The notes beneath the pieces were generated by a model that ran no database searches, was not told the DNA's origin, and saw only the letters and a list, made by a program, of their open reading frames with translations. From the NCBI GenBank assembly GCA_002317295.1, contig DCIY01000008.1:1-42037 (forward strand): a stretch of 42,037 bases of DNA, given 5' to 3'. A program made the position numbers and the translations under genes. Position 1 is the stretch's first letter; every line of letters starts with the position of its first letter. Positions 15,330 to 24,262 of the stretch are shown here, piece after piece. Source of the DNA: Bacteroidales bacterium UBA1714 (GTDB taxonomy: Bacteria; Bacteroidota; Bacteroidia; Bacteroidales; Paludibacteraceae).

Positions 15330-16316
15330 TTAATTCGTTACACTTCGTAAGACAAAATAGCGTAAAATGATTTCCAACAACAGGCACATCAGGGCGGCCA
15401 TCAGCCACGGGGCAAAGTTCTCCGTGCGCTTGCTGTACTCGCGTACCCGCAGTTTGGTTTTTTCCAATTGGTCAATCTGTTCGTAGATAGCCTTGAGCGA
15501 CGAGTTATCCGTTGCACGAAAGTATTCGCCTCCGGTCGTTTGCGCTATCTGGCGCAGAGTGGCTTCATCAAACTCCGAATCCATGGTCATATATTGAACT
15601 CCCATAGGCGTTTGCACGGGAACACGCGCCTGGCCATAACTGCCTACACCTATGGCATACACGCGGATGCCGTAGGTTTGGGCAATCTGCGCAGCTGTCA
15701 TGGGATCAATCTCACCGCGGTTGTTGCTACCATCGGTCAGCAAAATCACCACTTTGGATTTGGTTTGGCTGTCTTTCATTCGGTTGACTGCATTGGCCAA
15801 TCCCAATCCAATGGCTGTTCCGTCTTCTATCATGCCGAACTTTACCGACTGAAACAGGTTGACCAGAACCGCATGATCGGTGGTTAACGGGCATTGCGTA
15901 AAACTCTCGCCGGCAAAAACTACCAGTCCTATCTGGTCGTTGGGTCGGGCAATGACAAAATCCGTTGCCACCGTTTTGGCCGCTTCCAGACGATTGGGTT
16001 TGAGATCCTCAGCCTGCATGGTTCCGGAAATATCCAATGCCATCATAATATCAATACCTTCGGTGGATTCCGATTGCCAACGATTACTCATTTGTGGTCG
16101 AGCCAGGGCCAGTGTGAGTAATAGAATGCATGCCACACGCAACCCAAAAGGAACATGAATCAACCATACACGCAGGTTCTTGGGCTGCTTGCCAAGCGTG
16201 GAGAGCGAACTCATTCGCAAACTGGCGTCCGCATTGCGCATCTGGTAGATATACCAGCCTATTACAGGAATGAGTAACAGGAGCAAAAATAAATATCCGG
16301 GATTAGCAAATGTCAT
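15330..16316 (-). CDS. batA: BatA: membrane-anchored von Willebrand A domain protein
   Basis: This 328-residue paralogue of BatB has N-terminal segments LFLLLLLIPVIGWYIYQM and PFGLRVACILLLTLALARPQ, an intact MIDAS (ALDISGTMQAED), TQCPLTTDH and LLTDGSNNRGEIDP, and a C-terminal membrane helix (APWLMAALMCLLLEIILRYF). It is the expected partner of BatB in the metal-dependent adhesion complex. The start codon lies 14 nt inside the preceding gene, so expression is translationally coupled. Confidence 0.94.
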   Translation of the reverse strand: MTFANPGYLFLLLLLIPVIGWYIYQMRNADASLRMSSLSTLGKQPKNLRVWLIHVPFGLRVACILLLTLALARPQMSNRWQSESTEGIDIMMALDISGTMQAEDLKPNRLEAAKTVATDFVIARPNDQIGLVVFAGESFTQCPLTTDHAVLVNLFQSVKFGMIEDGTAIGLGLANAVNRMKDSQTKSKVVILLTDGSNNRGEIDPMTAAQIAQTYGIRVYAIGVGSYGQARVPVQTPMGVQYMTMDSEFDEATLRQIAQTTGGEYFRATDNSSLKAIYEQIDQLEKTKLRVREYSKRTENFAPWLMAALMCLLLEIILRYFVLRSVTN

Positions 16317-17187
16317 GGTGTGTGGTTTGATTTACAAAATTATACGCCGTTTGTAGCGCTTGTTCATTTTCATCCGGAGTAGTATGCCATTTGGCAAACT
16401 TAACCAAGTCTGCCAGTTGCAGCATCTTCTTCAGATCCAGGAACAGGTCTTTTTGTTCACTAAGCAACGGCTTGAGTTCGCGCAACGTCTCGTCACTGGT
16501 TTTTTCCGTGCTGTGAACATCAAATCGGCGACCTATATATTCCCTCACCACGCTGGTCAATTGGCTGTGATACTGTTTGGTCTGACCCGTTTGCCAGATT
16601 TTCTCCTGCTTAATCTTATCCAACTCTTCCAGAGCAATCTCTTCAGCTGGACGTTCGGGTTCCTTGGGTTGGAGATTTTCTTCACTCACAGGATGACGAC
16701 GCAGGTATCTGACCAGGAAGTAAATGCCTACACCCAAGCCGGCTATCAGCAATCCCAAAAGCACCCACCTGAGTGTTCCCCACCACCAAAATGGGGCTTT
16801 CATAACGGGCTTGATATCCGTAATTGCCTGATCTGCTGTGTCTATTTCAAAGGGTTGAATGACATTGAGTGACAAGGCGTCGGTCCATTGGGTATCGCCT
16901 TGACAAACGAAAGCCTGGGGCGGAATATAAAACAGGGAATCTTTAAAACTGGTCAGAGTCAGATACTGATCATATTGTTGCCTGCCGTCGGACAGACAAA
17001 TGGTATCGATGATTGTTCGGTCGACAATCTCCACACCCTCTATCAGATTCTCTCCGTATTGCGGAAATGCCACTTTTTCGTCCGGGGCGCAGGTGACACG
17101 ATAGTGAAGATCGGTTTGATCTCCCAACATAATCGTAGTGGAATCGATACTCGCACTCAGGATAATGGCAACTAATAAACTACACAT
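16303..17187 (-). CDS. Membrane protein of the bat operon, upstream of batA
   Basis: This 294-residue protein begins with a hydrophobic signal (MCSLLVAIILSAS), then a BatD-like beta-rich extracytoplasmic domain (STTIMLGDQTDLHYRVTCAP), one membrane helix (LRWVLLGLLIAGLGVGIYFL, about 139-158) and a charged cytoplasmic tail with a helical module (YHSQLTSVVREYIGRRFDV) similar to the BatD tail. Bacteroidetes bat operons usually carry such a gene between the DUF58 gene and batA. It is likely a scaffold component; no enzymatic motif is seen. Hairpin element C2 directly precedes its start codon. Confidence 0.83.
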   Translation of the reverse strand: MCSLLVAIILSASIDSTTIMLGDQTDLHYRVTCAPDEKVAFPQYGENLIEGVEIVDRTIIDTICLSDGRQQYDQYLTLTSFKDSLFYIPPQAFVCQGDTQWTDALSLNVIQPFEIDTADQAITDIKPVMKAPFWWWGTLRWVLLGLLIAGLGVGIYFLVRYLRRHPVSEENLQPKEPERPAEEIALEELDKIKQEKIWQTGQTKQYHSQLTSVVREYIGRRFDVHSTEKTSDETLRELKPLLSEQKDLFLDLKKMLQLADLVKFAKWHTTPDENEQALQTAYNFVNQTTHHDIC

Positions 17188-17190
17188 AAA

Positions 17191-17228
17191 CTCTAAACTG
17201 TAGGGGCTCTGCCCCGTTCTCTAACTAC
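17191..17228 (-). repeat. Mini-hairpin element C2, leader of the pre-batA gene
   Basis: On the + strand, CTAAACTGTAG, then GGGGCtctGCCCC (17203-17215), then GTTCTCTAACTACTT. Compared with element C1 the flanks match, but the stem changes from GGCC/GGCC to GGGGC/GCCCC, with pairing kept. In the transcript the 3' flank contains AGTTTAG and AGTTTAT in tandem (7-nt period) and ends at the ATG. Confidence 0.8.
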
Positions 17229-18088
17229 TTAAACAGTGTCATCAACGCTTTGACAAAATCGTCATCCGTTCTCACGCCCACATTCTTGGTGCCTGTTTTG
17301 AGCCATAAGGCCGCCAACGCTTTCTGCTGATCTTCCCAAGCCTGGTGGTAGTTGGCTCTTACTTGAGCCACATGGGTATCTACCCAGATGCGTTCACCGG
17401 TTTCAGCATCGTTGAGTTTGACCAGTCCCAAATCCGGAAGTTCCGCATCACGACGGTCGTACACCTGAATAGCGTGCACATCGTGGCGGTTGGCGGCAAT
17501 CATCAACGGCTTTTCCAAGGTATCGCTCACGCCTATCATATCGCTGATGATAAACGCAGCACAATGGCGTTTTTGAGCGTTGGTAAAATATTCCAATGCA
17601 CCGGACAAATTGGTTCCGTTGCTGCTGGGTTCAAAGCTGAGTAACTCGCGAATGATATGCAGAACATGTGTTTTACCTTTCTTCGCTGGGATATACTTCT
17701 CAATCTTATCCGAAAAGAAGATCATGCCCACTTTATCGTTGTTCTCTATGGTGGAGAATGCCAATGTGGCAGCAATCTCGGCCATGCAGTCTCGTTTGGT
17801 TTGTGTCAGGGTGCCAAAATGACGGCTGCCACTCACGTCTACAAGCAACATCACGGTCAGTTCACGCTCTTCTTCAAACACTTTGATATAGGGTTTATTG
17901 AGTCTTGCGGTCACATTCCAGTCGATGGATCGAACATCGTCTCCGGGTTGGTATTCACGCACTTCACTAAACGCCATACCACGACCTTTAAACTGGCTGT
18001 GATATTCGCCGGCAAAGATATTGCGACTCAACCCGCGGGTTTTAATCTCAATCTTTCGAACTCGTTGTAATAATTCTTCTGATGTCAT
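17225..18088 (-). CDS. DUF58 domain protein (MoxR-associated VWA-like)
   Basis: This 287-residue soluble protein has the DUF58 signature GRGMAFSEVREYQPGDDVRS followed by IDWNVTARLNKPYIKVFEEE, and a degenerate VWA fold with LLVDVSGSRHFGT. DUF58 proteins nearly always accompany MoxR AAA+ ATPases and are thought to act as adaptors or chaperone targets. I chose ATG at 18088; the TTG at 18097 lies inside a repeat. The spacer to moxR is made of the repeat element 18089-18149. Confidence 0.93.
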   Translation of the reverse strand: MTSEELLQRVRKIEIKTRGLSRNIFAGEYHSQFKGRGMAFSEVREYQPGDDVRSIDWNVTARLNKPYIKVFEEERELTVMLLVDVSGSRHFGTLTQTKRDCMAEIAATLAFSTIENNDKVGMIFFSDKIEKYIPAKKGKTHVLHIIRELLSFEPSSNGTNLSGALEYFTNAQKRHCAAFIISDMIGVSDTLEKPLMIAANRHDVHAIQVYDRRDAELPDLGLVKLNDAETGERIWVDTHVAQVRANYHQAWEDQQKALAALWLKTGTKNVGVRTDDDFVKALMTLFK

Positions 18089-18149
18089 AATCAGCAATCA
18101 GCAATTAGCAATAGGCTCTCGGCCGATCAATAGTCCAAAGGGCGAGCAA
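18089..18149 (-). repeat. Heptad repeats with two mini-hairpins between moxR and the DUF58 gene
   Basis: The + strand reads TCAGCAA, TCAGCAA, TTAGCAA in tandem (18091-18111), then GGCTctcGGCC (18114-18124), a CGATCAATA linker, GTCCaaaGGGC (18133-18143), then GAGCAATCAG. Both stems are four base pairs including one position that needs a wobble pair (in one strand sense). The element fills the whole intercistronic gap and touches the DUF58 ATG. Sequence and linkers match the element before the amidase gene (26514-26567). Confidence 0.8.
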
Positions 18150-19145
18150 TCAGGGCACCTGTACCGCATTCAGCACTTCGGTAATGATATCTTCGGTGCT
18201 CATATTGTTGGCTTCTGCCTCATAGGTCAAACCGATACGGTGGCGCAATACATCGTAGCATACGGCGCGTACATCTTCCGGAATGACATAACCGCGGCGA
18301 TGGATAAACGCATACGCACGAGCTGCCAGAGCCAGGTTAATGGAAGCACGAGGACTGCCGCCAAATGCAATCATCGGCTTGAGATTACTCAATCCGAAAT
18401 CCTCCGGTTGGCGGGTAGCAAACACGATGTCTACGATATATTTCTCGATTTTTTCATCAATATACACCTCTCGGACGACGCTGCGGGCTTTCTTGATATC
18501 GTCGGTGGACAGAATAGGCAATACCTGCTTCTTTTCGCCGCTGATGTTTTGACGAATGATCTGTTGTTCCTCTTCTTTTTTGGGATAACCAATCACCACC
18601 TTCAGCATAAAACGGTCCGTTTGTGCTTCGGGCAGAGGGTAGGTACCTTCCTGCTCAATGGGGTTTTGGGTAGCGAGTACCAGGAACGGATCATCCAATT
18701 TAAAAGTAGCATCTCCAATCGTGATTTGGCGCTCCTGCATGGCTTCGAGCAAGGCCGATTGCACTTTGGCCGGGGCACGGTTAATCTCATCGGCCAGGAC
18801 AAAATTGGCAAAGATGGGACCTCGCTTAATTTTAAACTCTTCGCTCTTCATCGAGTAAATCTGTGTGCCCAATACATCGGCTGGCAACAAATCCGGCGTA
18901 AACTGAATACGGGAGAATTGCGCCTTGATCAAATCGGATAAGGTTTTAATAGCTAAGGTCTTGGCCAAACCCGGAACACCTTCGAGCAGAATGTGTCCGT
19001 CACTGAGTAAACCAATGAGCAGGCTCTCCACGAGGTGCTTTTGTCCAACGATCACTTGATTCATGCCCAATGTCAGGGCATCTACAAACGAACTCTCACG
19101 CTCAATGCGCTCCTGGAGTTCACGAATATCAACGGTAGTTTGCAT
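18150..19145 (-). CDS. moxR: MoxR family AAA+ ATPase
   Basis: This 331-residue protein has Walker A in the form GVPGLAKT, Walker B VLADEINRAPAKVQSAL, sensor I LATQNPIEQEGTYPLPEAQ and DRFMLKV (Arg finger region), followed by the C-terminal helical lid. It is the regulatory ATPase that opens the bat operon and is predicted to remodel or activate the BatA/BatB VWA proteins. It is the first gene after a near-consensus promoter (19244-19275). The 5' leader carries an ACTGAAA-type heptad repeat. Confidence 0.95.
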   Translation of the reverse strand: MQTTVDIRELQERIERESSFVDALTLGMNQVIVGQKHLVESLLIGLLSDGHILLEGVPGLAKTLAIKTLSDLIKAQFSRIQFTPDLLPADVLGTQIYSMKSEEFKIKRGPIFANFVLADEINRAPAKVQSALLEAMQERQITIGDATFKLDDPFLVLATQNPIEQEGTYPLPEAQTDRFMLKVVIGYPKKEEEQQIIRQNISGEKKQVLPILSTDDIKKARSVVREVYIDEKIEKYIVDIVFATRQPEDFGLSNLKPMIAFGGSPRASINLALAARAYAFIHRRGYVIPEDVRAVCYDVLRHRIGLTYEAEANNMSTEDIITEVLNAVQVP

Positions 19146-19168
19146 GGTTGTTATATAATATTAATATA

Positions 19169-19200
19169 GTTTTCAGTATTCAGTCGTCCGTTTTCAGTGT
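19169..19200 (-). repeat. Heptad repeat in the moxR leader
   Basis: In transcript orientation the leader reads ACTGAAA, ACGGACG, ACTGAAT, ACTGAAA, ACT, in exact 7-nt register; GTTTTCAGT occurs at 19169-19177 and 19190-19198 on the + strand. No strong stem is present. It lies about 25 nt before the moxR start codon. Confidence 0.65.
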
Positions 19201-19243
19201 TACAATCTTTGTGCCAAAATAACTGACAAAACATATAACGGCG

Positions 19244-19275
19244 CAAAATTACAAATATTTTTTGACTTTTGCAAA
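19244..19275 (-). promoter_or_regulatory. Predicted promoter of the moxR-bat operon
   Basis: Minus strand TTTG at 19275-19272 and TAATTTTG at 19251-19244 with exactly 20 nt between them: a consensus Bacteroidetes promoter. The start of transcription is expected near 19238, giving a leader of about 90 nt. It lies only a few bases from the opposite-strand promoter at 19280-19311. Confidence 0.82.
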
Positions 19276-19279
19276 TTTA

Positions 19280-19311
19280 TTTGCATATTCCAAAAAAATG
19301 TTGTACTTTTG
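19280..19311 (+). promoter_or_regulatory. Predicted promoter of the first glycosidase gene
   Basis: TTTG at 19280-19283 and TACTTTTG at 19304-19311, separated by 20 nt, match the consensus. The predicted transcript starts near 19318, about 28 nt before the ATG at 19346, which rules out the upstream in-frame start at 19262. Confidence 0.82.
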
Positions 19312-19345
19312 TACCGTTAAACAAATAAAACAGGAATTAATACAT

Positions 19346-21673
19346 ATGAAAAAACATTTCTTTGCTTGCATTCTCGTCTTGAGTGTTTCGTTGTTGGCCA
19401 ATGCCAATATTACCATTGACAACGTGGAGTTTACCATTGATACCATCGCGCGCTATCAGGCGGGCCCGGGTACGTGGTATACTCAGGTGCGATTGCTGCG
19501 TGCTTCCGATCAGAAGAAGCGCCACGATGTTTATCTCTTGCAGGTAGACCGTACCAATCCGTATATCCATTATCATACCGTTTTGGCCAATGACCGACTG
19601 ATTGGCACGGAGCAACCTTCTGCCATGGCCCAACGCAAGAGTGAACCGGGTAAGGTTTATTTTGCAGGAACCAATGGTGATTTCTACAATTCCGGATTCC
19701 GTGGGTTTAAGTCAGGCGTACCTGATGGCACTTTTATCACGGAACGGACGATTGCCCATACGCCTCTTCAGGGACGTGAGCCACAACCGAGTACGATATT
19801 TGACAGTCAAAACCACTTTTATTTCGGTCGTAACCTGTCTACGGATGTGTATGTTGTGCGTGCCAATGGCGACAGTATGCGGTGTAACCATGTCAATTAT
19901 GACCATTATGACAATGAACTGGTGCTCTACAATCGCTATAATGGGGCCACTACGCTCACCGAGACCACCGATGGCACAGAGGTCGTTTGCCGCATCAACG
20001 AAGGGCAATCCTGGACCACCAACGGCACGATGACAGTGACCGTTGAGTCTGTCAACATCAACGCCAAGGCTACCGCATTGGATTCGGAACATGTCGTGCT
20101 CAGTGGAGTGGGAACCCAAAAAGCGTATGTCGAATCCCTCACCTTGGGCGAGGTACTGACGCTTGATATTCATACGTGGTTACATACCGAGGGAATCAAC
20201 GAGGAACCGGGGACCAAGGTCAATTACTATGAAGGCAATTATGTTCCCCGATACAGTGGAGTGTACGATATGGACAGTGTGGCAGTGGATTTCACCGGCG
20301 CCTTAGGCGGACAGGATAAGGAGCGTTTTCTCATCAATGGGGTAATTTTGGAGACGTGGGCGGAGAATCATCCTCGTACGGCCATAGGCGCCAGTCGCAC
20401 GGGTGACACGATTATGCAGGTGGTCGTAGACGGTCGTGGTGCCAGTACCGGAATGACCACGGGACAAATGGGTCAACTGATGGCGTATTTTGGTGCATGG
20501 AATGCCATGAATATGGAGGGCGGTGGCTCTTCTGCGATGTATATTCGCCATCGGGGCGTGGTCAATTCACCATCTGATAACGGGGTGGAGCGCTCGGAGT
20601 CCAATGGTTTGTTTGTTGTATGCGATGCTCCGGAGGATAATGTACCGGCGCGTTTGGTGCCCTACAAACCGACTTTCCGCCTGCCTAAATATGGTTTTGC
20701 GCGCCCGCAGTTTATGAGTTACAATCAGTACGATCTGATGCTTTCTTACGATGAGCAGGATTTACATCTGAGTTGTGACCCTTCGGTCGGATATGTACTG
20801 GAAGACAGTGTCACATTTGTGGCGCTCAATAGTGGTATACTGACCGTTCGCAGCGGCAATGCCCGCTACGATATCCCTGTTTCCGTGGCAACGGATGCCG
20901 AACCAGAGTTGCGACTGGACAGCATCCTCATCGATGCCTGGACCAATTACGCCATAGAGTTGTCCGCTACGGTGGATGATCGTTCCATGGGGATTATGCC
21001 CGGTGCGCTGACTTGGACTTTTGATGACAATCAGGTGGCGCAGGTGACGAATCTGGGAGTTCTCAATGGTGTACACAATGGGGTAACGCTCTTACACGGA
21101 GCCCTCGGTGCATTCAGCGATGACATGCAGGTGAGAGTGGAGATTGCTCCTTCCCAAACCCTTCCTGTTCCGCTGATCATGGACACAACCATCAGTTATT
21201 CCTCCACGCGCAATGCCACGATGGTGTTTCCTTGCGATTTGCGTCTGTACTCTCGCCCGGATTCGTTGTTGATTACCATTCAGACCAACGCCCCCATATC
21301 GTATATGGAGGTACAGGTTCAGGCAGATAATGCTGCTCAACCGCAAACGCGCAAAATGGCTCAGTCGGTGCCCCAGAATGTTGAGTTTACCTATCATGTG
21401 GCCCTGTCCGATTTGTTGGAATATGATGTGGCCAATTATCCGATAGTCCTTCATCAACTGAAGTTTGCCTTGAAGGATCCTGCAAAGAATACTCCTTATC
21501 GTATGCAAATCAAGGATGTTCAGACCAAGTATCTTCATTGGCAGGACCCTTCTTACATTCCAGATTTGTTGATGCCCTCATCGTCCGTTTCACACAAGTG
21601 TATTCGTTCTTCACGTCTGGTGATTATCCGTGATGGCATCGAGTATGACGTATTGGGTAATCCGATGAAATGA
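19346..21673 (+). CDS. Secreted phosphodiester glycosidase family protein (copy 1)
   Basis: This 775-residue exported protein has a signal peptide (MKKHFFACILVLSVSLLANA). The region to about residue 430 is a NAGPA/DUF2233-type phosphodiester glycosidase domain: VYFAGTNGDFYNS, HPRTAIGASRTGD (near 343) and GGGSSAMYIRHRG (near 392). The family includes the human mannose-6-phosphate uncovering enzyme and bacterial enzymes of unknown substrate. Here the usual DGGGS reads EGGGS, so activity may be altered. Ig-like or jelly-roll domains follow, ending with a tail (RLVIIRDGIEYDVLGNP) shared in pattern with the next two exported enzymes. Start set by the promoter at 19280-19311 and the signal peptide. 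Confidence 0.87.
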   Translation: MKKHFFACILVLSVSLLANANITIDNVEFTIDTIARYQAGPGTWYTQVRLLRASDQKKRHDVYLLQVDRTNPYIHYHTVLANDRLIGTEQPSAMAQRKSEPGKVYFAGTNGDFYNSGFRGFKSGVPDGTFITERTIAHTPLQGREPQPSTIFDSQNHFYFGRNLSTDVYVVRANGDSMRCNHVNYDHYDNELVLYNRYNGATTLTETTDGTEVVCRINEGQSWTTNGTMTVTVESVNINAKATALDSEHVVLSGVGTQKAYVESLTLGEVLTLDIHTWLHTEGINEEPGTKVNYYEGNYVPRYSGVYDMDSVAVDFTGALGGQDKERFLINGVILETWAENHPRTAIGASRTGDTIMQVVVDGRGASTGMTTGQMGQLMAYFGAWNAMNMEGGGSSAMYIRHRGVVNSPSDNGVERSESNGLFVVCDAPEDNVPARLVPYKPTFRLPKYGFARPQFMSYNQYDLMLSYDEQDLHLSCDPSVGYVLEDSVTFVALNSGILTVRSGNARYDIPVSVATDAEPELRLDSILIDAWTNYAIELSATVDDRSMGIMPGALTWTFDDNQVAQVTNLGVLNGVHNGVTLLHGALGAFSDDMQVRVEIAPSQTLPVPLIMDTTISYSSTRNATMVFPCDLRLYSRPDSLLITIQTNAPISYMEVQVQADNAAQPQTRKMAQSVPQNVEFTYHVALSDLLEYDVANYPIVLHQLKFALKDPAKNTPYRMQIKDVQTKYLHWQDPSYIPDLLMPSSSVSHKCIRSSRLVIIRDGIEYDVLGNPMK

Positions 21674-21680
21674 CCATGAT

Positions 21681-23405
21681 ATGATGCATAAATCTTCCAT
21701 AGCCCATTGGTTACTCATTTTAGGCATAGCCTGTTTGGTACTGTGTACCGCGGTGGTGGTGGCCGTGGATGTGGTGGCTGTACATGTGATGGATCGTGAA
21801 ATGAAGGCGTACTTTGATACCAATAGTTCGCACATCGTTCGTTATGACAATATCCATCTGCAACTGTTGCGTCGACGGGCCGAAATCCATCAAATCTACT
21901 TTTGCAGCGATACCCTGGATGTGGAACAGGTGGATCAGGGACGTGTGGAAATAGGGGTAGAATCGTTTTATGTGGAGAAGATTCACTATGGACCGTATCT
22001 GAAAAATCGCAAAGTGTCTTTTGACGGTGCCCGCATCGTGCATCCGTTTGTCAAAGTGTATTATCACAACCCCAATGAAGGAGTAGCGCCGTCTGTTTCT
22101 GCAAAAGATCTGCCGGTGTCTCGTGACCAGCAATTGGCAGTCATTGCGGAGCAGCAACAATCGTTGGCTCAACAGGCGCAGGTGGGTATGGAGGTGTCGC
22201 AGAACATGCTGCGCTGGATTGCCGCTCTTGATGTACAATATGCCCAGGTGGAGAATGCCTCGGTGATGTTGGATAATATGGATGATGCCTTCCATGTACA
22301 GTTGGACAGCGCGGACTTGATGGTGTATAACATGCGCTACGATTGGCGAGATAGCCTCAACGCCTTTGCATACAACGATTCGCTCTACCAGTTATCCGCC
22401 AGACATCTGAGTGTCGTTATGCCCGATGGGTTAATGAAAGTGGAAATGCGCGATTTTTCCACTCGCAATGCCGGAGCGGTGTGCTTTGGTCAGACCCACA
22501 TTTGGAATTGTGTACCCAAAAAAGAACTGGCTTTACGCCAGGGACGAGTGGCTACAAACTGGATTGATTTGCGCATCAACTCCATGCACACTTCGCCGGT
22601 TAATATCATTCGTCAGGCGTTGAATCAAAGTATTCACATTGATTCGATTTTTGTGCAGGCATCTCGTTTGGAATTGTTTCGAGACCAGCGTTTTCCCGAA
22701 CCCAAACCATCAATTATGCCCCAGGAGGCGCTTCGGTTGCTGACCTATCCGCTGATGATACGGTCGGTGACGCTGGATATGGATACCATGCATATCTCCC
22801 TGGCTTCCACCAACCACAATATAGGTCAAATGGATATGAGAAACCTAAAGGTTCAGTTGTCCGAGATTACCAACACGCCCAATCGAACGATTCATACTAA
22901 ACTGTTTGGACACATCGGCAAGGGCACCACTCAAATGAACTTGGATTTACATTTGGATCCGGCTTGCCATTGGGATATGTATCTGAAGGCACAAAACCTT
23001 TCCACCACTCGGTTGGATAATTTTATGCGACCTATCGTAGGTATGACCACGGATTGCCATATTACACGACTGGAAACACGCTATCGCGGCGATATGAAAG
23101 TGGCTAAAGGAACATTTGTCATGGAGTATGACCATCTGCAGGCCGAGTTTCACCCCGAAGATAAGACCCCATATCCCATCCTTACCAATAACGCCAAGGC
23201 GCTGACATTCTTTGCCAACCACCTGGTACCCAAGTCCAATCCTCGCCAACCGGGCAAAGACCCCGCAGCATACTCGGTGATGTGGAAACGGGACGTAACC
23301 AAACCCTTTCCCGATTATCTGTTTGGTCCCATGGTCATGGGTGTAGTCCAAACGATGTTGCCGGGACTGTTTTGGGTAAATCGGATCGAAAGCGACCCAA
23401 GATAG
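21681..23405 (+). CDS. Membrane-anchored extracytoplasmic protein (AsmA/DUF748-like), function unknown
   Basis: This 574-residue protein has a single N-terminal membrane anchor (about 10-35, WLLILGIACLVLCTAVVVAV) and a long, repetitive beta-rich exterior region with alternating segments such as YDNIHLQLLRRRAEIHQIYF and DSIFVQASRLELFRDQRFPE. This layout is reminiscent of AsmA-like lipid or envelope proteins that form extended beta-grooves, but no clear signature is visible. It begins 7 bp after the first glycosidase and is probably cotranscribed. Its 3' end overlaps the convergent endonuclease-type gene by 71 bp. Confidence 0.7.
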   Translation: MMHKSSIAHWLLILGIACLVLCTAVVVAVDVVAVHVMDREMKAYFDTNSSHIVRYDNIHLQLLRRRAEIHQIYFCSDTLDVEQVDQGRVEIGVESFYVEKIHYGPYLKNRKVSFDGARIVHPFVKVYYHNPNEGVAPSVSAKDLPVSRDQQLAVIAEQQQSLAQQAQVGMEVSQNMLRWIAALDVQYAQVENASVMLDNMDDAFHVQLDSADLMVYNMRYDWRDSLNAFAYNDSLYQLSARHLSVVMPDGLMKVEMRDFSTRNAGAVCFGQTHIWNCVPKKELALRQGRVATNWIDLRINSMHTSPVNIIRQALNQSIHIDSIFVQASRLELFRDQRFPEPKPSIMPQEALRLLTYPLMIRSVTLDMDTMHISLASTNHNIGQMDMRNLKVQLSEITNTPNRTIHTKLFGHIGKGTTQMNLDLHLDPACHWDMYLKAQNLSTTRLDNFMRPIVGMTTDCHITRLETRYRGDMKVAKGTFVMEYDHLQAEFHPEDKTPYPILTNNAKALTFFANHLVPKSNPRQPGKDPAAYSVMWKRDVTKPFPDYLFGPMVMGVVQTMLPGLFWVNRIESDPR

Positions 23406-24207
23406 GGTAGTGGTCGCTCAGATAAGGAATACCATAACCTTCGGTAATGACCCGAAATTCCATAGGAAGGGCGTGACGATAAAAGATATAATCAATCGTT
23501 ACGCCTTTTGTGGTGGTGTCACCAAACGAATGAAAGGTGATATGATCGTTACCAAAATGCTCCTGCGTGCTGGTCATCATCGCACGAATAGGAGCCAGGT
23601 TGGTATCATCCGGCGTGGTGTTGAAATCGCCCGTGAGGAATGTAGGCAGGTCAGTGCCATATCGTGCCTCGAGGGCCCGGATACTGTCCGCAATGAGGCG
23701 TAAGCCTTCGCGACGCGCCACCACGCCCACATGATCCAAATGGGTGTTCACAAAGCATAGCGTGTCTCCGTCCTGCTTATCGCTTAATACCACATACTGC
23801 GCTACCCGTGGATATTGACCATCCCAACCCAAAGAGGGGGTATTGGGAGTGGGACTGAGATAAAAGAACGAATGACGCAGCAACTCAAAGCGATCTTTGC
23901 GATAGTATATGGCATCCACAGCGGGATCGGGATTGGAGGATGTGGTAATCACGCACGCGTAAGTATCATTAAGGTTCGCGCGCAGGTAATCGTTCATTTC
24001 GCTGATATTCTCCTGCACCCCCATCAGGTCGGGGCCGATGGAAGCAATGGCACTCACACACCCTGCACGACGATGAGACCAATCGTTCTCCCCATCGGGG
24101 GCAGTAGCAATACGCAGGTTAAAAGACATGACACTCACTTCGGCCTGTGTCGCAGTTACACTGCCTATGGCCAAAACCAAAATCAAACAACGAAAAACAG
24201 ATTTCAT
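23335..24207 (-). CDS. Exported endonuclease/exonuclease/phosphatase family protein
   Basis: This 290-residue protein has a signal peptide (MKSVFRCLILVLAIGSVTATQA) and the Mg-dependent phosphoesterase fold: MSFNLRIATAPDGENDW, the Glu in LMGVQE, FVNTHLDHVG, FLTGDFNTTPDD, and TIDYIFY with the final SDHYPILGRF (catalytic Asp and His). Relatives include bacterial sphingomyelinases and secreted DNases; the substrate cannot be told here. I chose the ATG at 24207 because the promoter (24231-24262) predicts transcription start near 24224, which excludes longer frames. The C-terminal extension after GRFRS overlaps the neighbouring gene. Confidence 0.87.
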   Translation of the reverse strand: MKSVFRCLILVLAIGSVTATQAEVSVMSFNLRIATAPDGENDWSHRRAGCVSAIASIGPDLMGVQENISEMNDYLRANLNDTYACVITTSSNPDPAVDAIYYRKDRFELLRHSFFYLSPTPNTPSLGWDGQYPRVAQYVVLSDKQDGDTLCFVNTHLDHVGVVARREGLRLIADSIRALEARYGTDLPTFLTGDFNTTPDDTNLAPIRAMMTSTQEHFGNDHITFHSFGDTTTKGVTIDYIFYRHALPMEFRVITEGYGIPYLSDHYPILGRFRSDLPKTVPATSFGLHP

Positions 24208-24230
24208 ACACGGTATCATTAAATTCGAGA

Positions 24231-24262
24231 CAAAATTACAGAAAATTTTGCACATATCCAAA
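24231..24262 (-). promoter_or_regulatory. Predicted promoter of the endonuclease/phosphatase gene
   Basis: Minus strand TTTG at 24262-24259 and TAATTTTG at 24238-24231, spaced by 20 nt. It overlaps the opposite promoter at 24247-24278, so simultaneous RNA polymerase binding on both strands is unlikely. Confidence 0.82.

Noticed and set aside
11688..17228. Whole bat region as a horizontally acquired island
   Set aside because: Gene order is the standard Bacteroidetes bat operon, with codon style like its neighbours and no mobility genes.
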